NCBI GenBank assembly: GCA_016858145.1
Contig: JAEHOE010000058.1
Span: forward strand, 124,001-188,000
Reading direction: 5' to 3'
Length of the DNA: 64,000 nucleotides
Source of the DNA: Edaphochlamys debaryana
Taxonomy: Eukaryota > Chlorophyta > Chlorophyceae > Chlamydomonadales
Of the stretch, positions 42,701 to 52,289 are shown piece by piece; the stretch's first letter is position 1, and the number at the start of each line of letters is the position of its first letter. The notes beneath the pieces are model-generated. The model saw only the letters and a program-made list of their open reading frames with translations. It was not told the DNA's origin and made no database searches. Position numbers and translations under genes: made by a program.

Positions 42701-42954
42701 GGGGAATGGTCACCACCTTCGGCATGATGGGGGACAGCGGCGTGGTCGGCTTGTCCCCAGCAGGCACCGGGGCCCCATATTGACGCGTGAACGCAGCCTG
42801 GGCGGCAGCGCAGGTCTGCTCGAGGCCTGCGCAAAGACCAGCCGACCGCGTGATGGCGTGCTCCATCTCACGAGCCTTGCCAAGCTTGCTGCATGGACTC
42901 GCTCCTACCTGCCCGCTCCGCCTGGAGCGCGAACTGAGCGCCCTTGCGCAGCAT
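39752..42954 (-). CDS. Putative mitochondrial ATP synthase-associated (ASA-type) helical-repeat protein
   Basis: Seven exons in gene order: 42954-42909, 42826-42600, 42520-42339, 42105-41827, 40502-40393, 40202-40058, 39857-39752; 364 residues. The N-terminus MLRKGAQFALQAERAG is an amphipathic, basic mitochondrial-type leader. The body is a series of helical pairs (VVFWAKWLSIGGYSNLAGYK, VTDLIVAFHKVGYYDKDLY, LLPILSAFLEYGFYNQ), an ARM/HEAT- or octotricopeptide-like pattern, and the C-terminus is GHHTHGPSSYQMYVFRDALV...MRPMK. Leader, size (about 40 kDa precursor) and repeats fit the chlorophycean ASA subunits that build the peripheral stalk of mitochondrial ATP synthase, perhaps ASA2 or ASA3; this is from memory of the family and not proven. 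The alternative is another mitochondrial helical-repeat protein. One intron (40503-41826) is about 1.3 kb, far longer than the others. Confidence 0.6.
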
Positions 42955-43905
42955 GTTGAGGCCTCACACGACTTCCGGCACTCTGCACAAGGAGCTGCCG
43001 CTGCCCAGCGTGCGTGCTACCTAGAAGTGGACACGCCTAATGAGACCTTACGGAACAGCTGCAACAAGTCGGGTGAGCACGCTCAGGCTGCGCGATCCGG
43101 AAGTGCATGGCCCGACGCGACGGCACGAACCCGGCCTGTCCCCCCTCCAGGGCCCCCCTTGACTTTCTCTCCTCACGCGGCGGAGAGCGTGACTCGCAAG
43201 CCTTCGCGCAGTCATCCCTGCACTTTGTGCTATGCTGTGCCTCGCCTGTCGCTTAACATCCAGAAGTGGAGCTGAGCTGCCATCCAATGCCGCAGCCATT
43301 CTCGCCCTCAGCCCCCGCGCGAGTGCACACTCGCACTCGCACGTCGGAAGCGCATGCACCCCGTCTCACAACTGATTGTGAAGACAAGATGGTTGCTTGT
43401 TTACATGCCGATGCCGAGCTTTCGCACGGCTTTCGCACAGCTCCGGACCCGCTAAGAAAGGTGGGGCTCTTGTAACATGCAGTTAACCGGGGGGAGGAAC
43501 ATACATTGCCTGGAGGCAGTCACGAAGCTCAGGTGACGAGCCTGGGGAGCGCGGGGGTTGCCAGGCACGGACAAGGCACGTCGGTCGCGGCACTGCATCG
43601 CGGTCACCTGCACACAGGAATTCTGTCTGTGTTTGCCACCCATAACTTCATACAAGCAAGTACAGCATTTTCTGACAGGGCAAAAGGGTCGCATTCTTCA
43701 CAAAGCCTGTCGATCGCTTGCGCTACGCAGCTTTGCTGCTCATAAACCACATCTCTGACACCTAGCTACAAAACGTGCGGGGCCCGCCGGCTCAGCGTGG
43801 CCTCAAGTAGGCTGGTAGCGCCCGCATGGCATAACAACGGACCCCGAGCTTGGCCCCCGTTCGGGCCCTGCGCATCGCGCCTGGGCGACACAGCCCCCCG
43901 GCGCC
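42955..43905. other. Divergent intergenic region
   Basis: About 950 bases between the starts of the ASA-like gene (-) and the glycosyltransferase-like gene (+), so it should hold both promoters. A + strand TGTAA at 43471-43475 has no gene in front of it that I can recognise. Confidence 0.5.
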
Positions 43906-45819
43906 ATGATGCAGGGCGTCGGACCTGGCCAGCTGGGCAGGCGCCGGTCCGGCCTGCGCCCAAGCCAGGCCATCTGGCTTGGTGTGGGAACCCTGTGCGT
44001 CGTGGTCCTCCTCGTCTACATCTGGCACCTGCAGTCGCGAGTTATGGACCTGGTCGGACCTGGCGGGGATAGCAGCTCGGCGTTGCGGCCAGGAAGGAGC
44101 AGGGGGCGGGCCCTGAGCGAGACTGCCGCCGACGCGCTCGGCGGGGGCCTCCCCGCCTTCCACACGGCGTCCGTACTCGTGTCGTACGCCTACTACGAGA
44201 AGGATCCCGTACAGCGGAGCAACCTCGAGTACTTCCTAGAGCACGGCTGGGTGGCGCCGCCAGCGGCAGCCGCAGCGCGCCGGGCAGCGCAGCGCTCCGC
44301 CAGCGGCGGCAGCAGCGGCGGCAGCAGCGGCGGCAGCAGCGGCGGCAGCAGCGGCGGCGGCGGCGGCAGCAGCAGCGATAGCGGCACGGGCCGCGTCGCC
44401 TGGGTGTTTGTGGTGGCCGGGGACGCGTGCGGGCCCTGCCACACGGCCTTCCCCATTACCACCCCCCTAGAGGCCGACCTAGACCTGGGCGTGGCCAAGG
44501 CCAGCCGCGTTGACCTGGCGGCCGACGACTCGGAGGAGGAAGCCGAAGCGGCGCGGAAGGCCATGGCCGCCCAACCCACATCATCCGGCTCGCTGATGAC
44601 CCCCGGGTCTCATCACGGCAACGTGCTCGACTACCCGGGGCCAGGGCCGGGGCCGACGCTGCTCCTGCGGCGGTCAGAGAACGTGGGCATGGACCTGGCG
44701 TCGCACAACATCACGCTCGAGTACCTGGCGCGGCACGCCCACGGCTTCCGGTACAAGTACTTCATCATCCTCAACAGCTCCATTAAGGGGCCGTACACGC
44801 CGTCGTACATGCCGTACTGGTGGCACTGGTCGTACGCCTTTCTGGAGCGCTTCCAGCCGCCGCCGCCGGATGACCCGCGCTTCTCCAAGCCCGCCGTGCC
44901 CCGCGTCCTCCCGCCGGGGACTTCCTACGGCAACGCAGGGCAGAGGCCCGAGGGCGAGGCTATCGTTCGGGCCGTGGGCTCCTCCCTCGTGTGCCTCCCT
45001 GCTGCTGACGCGGGAGGGCCGGGCCCCCGGCTCGAGTCCTGGGCCATGGCTATGGATGACGTGGCGCTGGAGGTTACCGTACGGGCAGGCGTGTTCCACA
45101 TCCGTACATGCAAGACCTGTGCGGACGGTGCGGACGGCATCGTGGTGGGCGGCGAGTACGGCTTCACGGCGGCGTTACTAAGCGCCAACCATAACGTGGC
45201 GACGCTGATGAGTAAGTACGACAGGCGCGTGGACTGGCGAGATCGGCGGCACTGGGGCTGCAACGACAACGTGCACCCCTCCCGCCACGGTACGTACGAC
45301 GGCATCGCCTTCCATCCGTACGAGACGGTTTTCGTCAAGTCCAGCTGGCACGTGGCGGACCCATACACTCGGAGGTACAGCCTGTGGGCCACGCAGCACA
45401 AGGAGGGGGACGCAGGTACCGAGGGCGAGTGGAACGAAAAGATGTACCGATACGCCATCAGGTGGGGGCTGCTCCCTTGCAGTCGGAGGCACAAAGGCTC
45501 AGGGAAGCAGGCCGAAGGGCTTCCTCTGCGGTGGGCATTGTGAGGAAGACGAGCCACGACTCCACTCCCTGCGGGCACCATCCCCAGCCCCTCGCCATGC
45601 ACGTTCCGCTGCCCACCATCTGCCTCACTCGCCCTACCCCCACCCCACCCCACTCCACTCACCCGCAGCCCCGACGCCATCCGGCCCAACCTGCTGGAGG
45701 CCGCCTACAACGTCACCCGCGTGCAAGAGCTCATGGCCAAGCAGCGAGACACGGCGGAGGCGGAGCTGGAGGAGGAGCAGCGGGCGGCCAGCCAGCGGGC
45801 CCTGGCGCACGACATGTAG
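43906..45819 (+). CDS. Type II membrane, glycosyltransferase-like protein
   Basis: Two exons, 43906-45461 and 45669-45819; 568 residues. A basic N-terminus (LGRRRSGLRPS) is followed by one membrane anchor (about residues 23-42, IWLGVGTLCVVVLLVYIW), typical of Golgi type II proteins. The lumenal part holds a SYAYYEKDPVQRSNLEYFL block, a Gly/Ser repeat, then RRSENVGMDLASHN, YFIILNSSIKGPYTP, WHWSYAF and HPYETVFVKSSW. The pattern 'NxG(M/F)D ... FIxLNSS(V/I)(K/R)GP(F/Y)' resembles predicted rhamnan-synthesis/glycosyltransferase-like proteins of algae and bacteria. Donor sugar and acceptor are unknown; cell-wall or extracellular-matrix glycan synthesis is a guess. Many V-Y and P-Y pairs are written with GTAC. 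Confidence 0.7.
44301..44372 (+). repeat. Ser/Gly codon repeat (AGCGGCGGC units)
   Basis: A purine/GC-rich tandem repeat of Ser-Ser-Gly-Gly codons in the stem region of the membrane protein, likely slippage-derived. Confidence 0.8.
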
Positions 45820-46108
45820 CTGGGGCTGTGCAGATGCGGTGCGAGTGCATGAGGGCATACGCGGTTCGGACCGCAGCTGGGAGGGGGTGCGGGGTTGAGG
45901 GGGGAAGCGCAGGGAGAGGGGGAGGGGAGGGCGAGCGGGGACGGAAGGGGAGGGTGGAGGGGGCAGGGGCAGGTGGGCTATGGGTGTGAGCCAGAGCAGG
46001 AGAAAGGCGGTATGAGCCTGCGGCTGTGACCTTGACGTGCGGCGGGAGGGTAGATGTGTTCAAGGACTTGGGGTTGGGGCTCTGGTCGGTGTGACCGCTG
46101 GAGCGGAA

Positions 46109-46310
46109 GGTGCGTGTCGTACGGCGAGAGAAGCGAGGCGGTTCTGCCGCTCAAGCAGTGCGGCGGCTGTAAGGCGGTGCGGTACTGCAGTCCGGAGCGC
46201 CAGCGAGCGCACTGACCGGAAGGGCACGAGGGCGAGTGCGGAGCGCCGGGGTGCTGACGGCGGCGGTGCGGGCGGCGGGCGGGCGAGCGGCGGGCAGGGG
46301 TAGCTCAGGG
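46109..46310 (+). pseudogene. MYND zinc-finger remnant (third copy)
   Basis: The sequence matches the last exon end of the two MYND genes in this window, starting at GTGCGTGTCGTACGG. It reads [28 protein letters not shown]. It is broken: a zinc-binding Cys is Arg (SPERQRAH), and the Trp after QRAH is a TGA. Similarity fades near 46310. No upstream exons accompany it. It sits 290 bases after the glycosyltransferase-like gene and 580 before MYND copy 1. Confidence 0.8.
46168..46172 (+). promoter_or_regulatory. Possible poly(A) signal TGTAA inside the MYND remnant
   Basis: TGTAA lies 348 bases after the stop of the glycosyltransferase-like gene. In both other MYND copies the same site reads TGCAA. 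Confidence 0.45.
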
Positions 46311-46888
46311 CGTCAGGGGCACCCCTGCACCTCATCGCCGCGTTTCAGCAAGAGCAGCAGTACGGTAGGTCTTAGGGAGTAGTGGCAGCAGGTGGCAGAT
46401 CAGACGTCAAGTGCGTGTAGAGTCGTCAAGCAGCATGCACCACGCGCAGGGAGAAAGGGGAGCGTGCAAGGGCCGATGGTCGGCACGGGAAGATCTCGCC
46501 AGGCCGCATTCCGCGCTGCCCTGATTTCGGTAAATACCTTGAGTCCATAGTCCTAGTTGCGACGCAGGTCGCAAGAACTCTTGCAACTCGCACCGACCCG
46601 CAATTTCCGCACCGGCGAGGAGGCGCCTCGCAGCCCACACCGCGACCGCTGCGGCTCGCATTCCCGGCGTCGCCTGGCAATGCAGTAGGCCCTGTCGCTT
46701 GAGAAGCAAGGGGGCCACGGCCAGAGGCGGGTCAGGTCGCCACACCTCTTCCGCCGCGACAATTTCCGGCTCCGGCGCTGAGGAGCTCTGCAATCCATAT
46801 CCTGCGACCGTTGCCACCTTCCCAGCCTTAGCTTACAATGCAATAGGCTCTGCAAGTCGGGAAGCGGGGGTCAAACGGAGAAGTAGCA
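46311..46888. other. Intergenic region upstream of MYND copy 1
   Basis: About 580 bases with no recognisable exon; it presumably holds the 5' UTR and promoter of the MYND gene. Confidence 0.5.
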
Positions 46889-49800
46889 ATGGAGCGGGAT
46901 CTGTGGCGCGCCTACATGGCCCGCTCCGACGAGCTGGTCCTCGTCTACGATCAGAGCGGAGCCACTCAGCCCCGAGACGCAGAGCTTGCCCGCCGGTAAG
47001 CTTTGCCAAAGGACGCAAGAGAATTCGCACCCTCACGCAGCAATCCCCACGGCCATTCCGCAGGTCTCAGGCCTTCAACGCCGCAGAACAGCTGCTGGAG
47101 GGCGCGCTCAAGCGCCTCGGCCGGGACAGCTGGCACATGCTGCGCGCGCGCGGCCGGGCGCCCCCGCAAGAACAAGCCGCCGTGGTCCGCTGGCTCTCCG
47201 CCTGCTCCCAGTCCGGCGTCGCGGCCTGGAGCCTCCGCCAGCTAATGTCCATCCCGGCACGTGTGGCCGTCGCTACACCACCTCCAGCCCTTGGGCGGTT
47301 GATAACGCTGCCTCCGCTACCTTCGCCGCCTACGAGGGCGCAGGTGCCTTCCTCACCATGTGTGTCCAGCCCCTGTCCTGCCTGAGCCGCACCGACGACT
47401 GGCCGCTCGTCCACAAGTACGGCGGCCTGCTCTTCGAGCCGCGCTATCTCACGGCCGTCTCGCAAGCCGCGCTCTCCGTCGCCGACCTGGTTCGGTACCT
47501 GGACCTGGGCGACACGCAGGCAAGACTTGACGGCCGGGGCATGCAGAGCCCCGAGCTCCTATTCACCGAGGGTGCCCGTATCGGGGCTTTCTTCGCCTTC
47601 GCCATCGCCCAGTACCTGCACTTCCTGGCCTTCACGGTTGAGGGGCACGTCGAGCAGACCCAGCAAGAGCGGCTCATGCAGGGCTTGGGCGCTGCGGCGG
47701 GCGGCAGGCCGCCAGCAGACTACAAACAGCCTGTACCGCAGCTAGCCACCGGACTGCGGAACTCCAAGCTCGTGGGCGGCGCGGCATCCCTCATCCTCGC
47801 CTGCCTCGGCCCCGACTACATTGTCGTGCCAGGGCAGACGGCCGCCCCAGCCGACGCAGCCGAGTCCGCCCACGTCGCGCAGATGCACGAGCCTGGACAC
47901 TTCCGCACCTGCCGCAAGGCCGTCAGGTACTTCGCACACACTCTTGTGGTCCTGGGCAGGGCAAACACCGACCCCAACATTCTTGGGGGCGGACGGCGGC
48001 CGGGTCCCGAGGTTCAGCGGGTGCACGATGACTTTGCGGAGGCTCTGGTGCACCCCGAGGCCGCTCGGCTGCGGCTGGCGATGCTGGCGACCGTGTGGGC
48101 GCAGGCGGGGCTGGAGCAGGCGGCGGGGTCGGGGGCGGGGCGGCGGAGTGTCGGAACGGGTGGTGAGGGCAGCGGCGGGGCCAGCGGGCGAGGCAGCGCC
48201 GCCAGTGGCTCTGGGGGCTGCACCCATGACACCCCCCACCTGTACGTACACCATAACCACGTCATTGCAGCGGCGCTGGGCACGTGGCAGGGTGTACGGC
48301 TGGGCCTGGTGTCCATGTCAGACGGGGGCCGCCTACCGCCGCTGCCAGGCGTTCCGCCGGCGCTGCAGGCGGCTCAGCTGGCGGTGCGGACCGGCGAGGC
48401 CCTGGGGCGCCTCATGCGCGGACAGGGGCTGTGTGGCATGTACGGACCGAGGCAGCGGGCGTTTACTGCTCAGAAGCTGGTGGGCAGTGGGCTTGGGACT
48501 GAACGCTGAAGAGGACGTACAAACGCATTGCGCCCACATGCTGATCTGGCGCCCTCGAGCGCGAGCCAAGGGCGAGCCAATGAACCTGGGGCCCATTCCT
48601 GTGTCTGCAGATTTTCATCTACAACATAAACCCCACCGGCGAGGACATGCCGGATGAGGGCTGGGACCCGCGAGCGCTGCCGCTGTGGACCGAGTGCCTT
48701 GCCTGGATGGTGGGGGTGACGGCGGAGGTTCTGAGCGTGGCGCAGGCGGGGGCCAACGAAGACCTCAAGGCCGCGGTGAGGCGGGTGGCTTCAACCATGC
48801 CCCACGCACGACAGGCGGCCTCTACAGCAACGGCTTCTCGGGAGACCTTTGCCAAACGTTGTGCAACCAGCTAAAGATACGTTGCGCCCTCCTGGCGACG
48901 GCTACAGGGACCCGTCGGGGGCAAGAATGTGCCGATGCTGGCCGGGGTGCTGGGCGGCTGCGTGGAGACGCTGTGCCGCGCTGCTGAGCGCCTCCATCAG
49001 GACTGGCAGCGAGCGGGTAAGGGTGAGTGAGGGAGTATCCAAGACAAGGGCCCTGCAGGTAACACTGCTTGCTTGCGGCATGTGGGGCATGTAGCATGGC
49101 CTGCGTGGGACTGGCGGGCCTGCAGAAATTGCCAGGGCCTCCCGGCCGAAGGCCCTCGGGTCCTGCCCTGTGTCAACCCCTCCCATCGGCTGAAACGGCC
49201 TGCCCCTTGGCCTTTCCCGCCCCTCACCCCTCAGGCATCCCGCAACCCGGCGTGCCCAGCCGGGACGCCGTCCTTTCCCGCCTGAGGGTCGCGGGGCTGG
49301 GTGCCGGCCTGGACCACGCCCTGCGCCTGGCCTGCGCGGACCTGGACCAGCCGACCCGGTCCCTGAATCGGAGCGCAACGTTCGGCTTCGACTTGGAGGG
49401 CGAGGTCGGCGGTAACGCCCTCGACAGGCTGCCACCAGCCGTATGCCGTGTGCTCACCAACCTCCGCCTGGACCCCCTGGCCCCTGTGGAGGGGCAGCCC
49501 CTGGGCGAGGCGGGCGGTGCGCTGCTGACCTACGCCAAGCGGGCGAGGGTGGTGGCGCGGCGGCTGGAGGCGGCGGCGCCAGGGGCCGGCGGCCAACCGG
49601 ACCCGAGGCTCTATCTCCCCTCCGGCTCCCGTCAGCCGCCCGGCTCCCTCACCGCCGCCCTCGCCAACTGCGCTGCCCTCCTGCGGCGGCGGCAGGAGGG
49701 GGCACAGGGCCCTGACCGGAGCGTGTTGGCTGTTCTCTCAGATCTACGCTCAGAGCTGGCGCCCGCACCCGCCCCCATCTCCACACTTTTCTCTGCCGCC

Positions 49801-50438
49801 ACGGGCTCTGCTGCTGCTGAGCTGGAGGCCTTCCTCTACCAGTGCACCGGTGCGCTGGCTGCTCGTGTGGGCTGCGACGTGTCCTCCCTGGCCCGGCCCG
49901 GGGACCTGCTCGCGGGCCTGGCCCTGGAGGACTCCCGCACCGCCGCCGGCCTGGCCCTGGGCGAGTGCCTGCACTACGTCACACGCCTGGGCGAGGCGTG
50001 CGGGGCGGGGCAGGGAGGAACGGGGGCGGGGGCGGAGCAGGCGGAGGGACGGCTGCTGGCCTGCCAGCCGCACCGCCTCATCGCGGCCGCCTGCAAGCAG
50101 CTGTGCGCCGCCCGCAGCCCCAGCGGCGCGGCGGCCCCGGACGGCTCCGCTGAGCAGTGGCGCGCGGCCCTGACGGTGACGCTAGCTCGCTTGGCCGCCA
50201 ACCCCCTGCTGAGCAGTCGAGTGCGGCGCTGGCTGGTGCCGGCGGCAGGGGGCTCCGGAGGCGGCAGCGGGGCTCAGGCAGGAACGGAGGCGGCGGCGGA
50301 GCAGGGTTGCCTGGAGCGGTCGTGGCGTGAGGGCATGCGGCCACACTGGGGGGCGGCGGAGGACCGCTCCTCCCTGTGCGGGCTGGCCCTGCTGAGGGCA
50401 GCCCAGGCCCCGAGGGCCCCTGGCGCCTCCGCCCCCGC

Positions 50439-50488
<50 letters not shown>

Positions 50489-50489
50489 A

Positions 50490-50583
<94 letters not shown>

Positions 50584-51021
50584 TCAGACGATGCGGCTTT
50601 CCGCCAGGCCGCCACGACCCTCCTGGGGTGGATGCGGGCGCAAGGCGAGGGGCCGTGGGGCGTGGGAGGCCTCGCACAGTCGCCACCGTTCGATGCACGG
50701 GAGCTGCTTCGGGAGTACGGCAACACGTCAGCGCCCGCCGCCCAGCGCGCCGCCGCTGCCGTACTGGACGAGGCTCTGCCCCCCGCCCTGGAGGCTCCGC
50801 CGCAGGGGCGGGTATGGGCGCAGCTGCGCGTGTGCTGCTTCCCAGGGTGCGTGTCGTAAGGCGGGCGGAGCGAGGCGGATCTGCCGCTCAAGCAGTGCGG
50901 CGGCTGCAAGGCGGTGCGGTACTGCGGTCCGGAGTGCCAGCGGGCGCACTGGCGGGAGGGGCACAAGGGTGAGTGCGGGGCGCTGGCGGCGGCGGTCGGG
51001 GCGGCGGCCGGCGGGCGCTGA
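46889..51021 (+). pseudogene. MYND-finger gene, copy 1 (broken)
   Basis: Exons by comparison with copy 2: 46889-46995, 47064-48479, 48611-48775, 48908-49016, 49235-51021. The start is MERDLWRAYMARSDE. The long helical body (AALSVADLVRYLD, LFTEGARIG, VPQLATGLR, PGVPSRDAVLSRLR) has no domain I recognise. It ends in a MYND finger ([21 protein letters not shown]). MYND fingers bind proline-rich partner peptides. Lesions: a net -1 frameshift at about 47281-47301; TAG at 50488-50490 inside an (SG)n tract; TAA at 50857-50859 where copy 2 has a Tyr codon in the finger. Unless these are sequencing errors, no full protein is made. A shorter product from a later start is possible. Confidence 0.75.
50440..50587 (+). 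repeat. Hexanucleotide array GGCTCA
   Basis: About 24 copies of a 6-base unit encode alternating Ser-Gly in MYND copy 1. One unit reads GGCTAG and gives an in-frame stop. Copy 2 has only about six units, near 57040-57075. Confidence 0.9.
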
Positions 51022-52289
51022 TAACTAGCGGGCAGGCTAAGGGCAGGAGGCAGGTCCAAGCTCCAAAACACGTCGGGTTAGCACGTTGATGCCGCACACA
51101 AGTATGTAGGGGCGGATGGGGCCGCCGTTCAGCGACCAGGCGTCAAGGGCGTGCAGGAGAGTGGCAAGCGGATTGAGGGGTGCAAGGAACGCCTTGGAAT
51201 GAGCATGGACAAAGGATGCGGTAAAGAACCCCGGTCTTTGGTGCGCGAAGGAGGTTCGGGCGGCAGTTAATTCCGGGGATCGACGCCTTAACTCAGGGGC
51301 TGCACCTGGGGTTACGTTCCGGGCCTGGGGCATGCTGGGACCCGGGCTCCGTGCGTAAGCGTGGCAAGCACGTAGTGGGGTGCACGGAAAGGCGTGGCTT
51401 TGACAGAGTGCGGCCGTGCAGGACTCCAGGCTTCAACTGGCGTGCCAGGGTCGGGCGGCCGTTGCTTGCAAGGGATCATCGGCGTAACTCAGGGCCCGCC
51501 CGGGGCATGGTGGGAGAGCTCCAAGGAGACGTTGAACTCTTAACCGGTTGACTGAATGAGAGAAGCAGTTGGATGCCGGCGAAGGGCGAGCAGCTTGTGT
51601 GGGTTGGGTCCGCACTGGAACCTGGTTGCTTCTCCCCGACAGTCCACGAGCTGCGGTGGCAGGAGGGAGGCGGCGGGGGCAGCTGGCGAAGGCGCGGACG
51701 GCGTGCGAACGTTGCGCGCTGTGGGCGGTGGAGGCGCGCCGCTGCCGCAACCAGCCGCAACACCTCCTCCTGCCTGCGCTGCCCTTGAAAGTTGACGTGG
51801 GTGTAGCAAGCAAATTCTGCTCCTGCGAGCGCCCGCCAGACCCCGCCTTGAGATGGGTGTTGTAGCCGGCTGCAGCGTGTGTGGGAGGAGGCTGCGCTGT
51901 CAAGCTTCGCGCTCCTCGGCACTTGCGCCGCTCGACCCACCGACCCACGGGACCGCAGCCCGCACGTTCGCGCATGCATCTCCGCCTCCAGAGCTTCGTC
52001 GCCTTCCGCCAAAGCTCCGCGATCAAGGTCGCACAACCGCAGACGCCGCACTACATAGAGCGGCGGCCATCACAGCCACCACTCAAGCCGCGCTGGCCCT
52101 TCGCCCCTCAACCCGCGCCCCGACTTTTGCGCCCCGCCTCGCCCGCCTCGCCTCTTCGTTCCCGCTGCCGCCAGCCTCACTCGCTGCGGCCGCTTAGCGC
52201 CCAGCACTAGCCGCCACTCCCCACACCACCACCCTCAAGCGAACGTCGCCTGAGCACCCGCGGCCTTTCGCCTCCGCACATTAGTCGCC
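51022..52289. other. Intergenic region with a weak direct repeat
   Basis: About 1.3 kb between MYND copy 1 and the KCS start. Two blocks around 51258-51338 and 51451-51510 share TCGGGCGGC, GGGATC, TAACTCAGGG and GGGGCATG words at similar spacing. The last 300 bases, rich in CGCC and CTCGCC words, are probably the KCS promoter and 5' UTR. Confidence 0.45.

Noticed and set aside
47281..47301. Tiny intron to explain the MYND copy 1 frame change
   Set aside because: No GT-AG pair of workable size exists there, and copy 2 reads through the homologous site in one frame.
50440..50587. Possible CRISPR-like array
   Set aside because: It is a simple hexanucleotide coding repeat without spacers, in a eukaryotic gene.
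51476..52051. 191-residue open frame on -
   Set aside because: It overlaps the KCS 5' region in antisense and has no motif.
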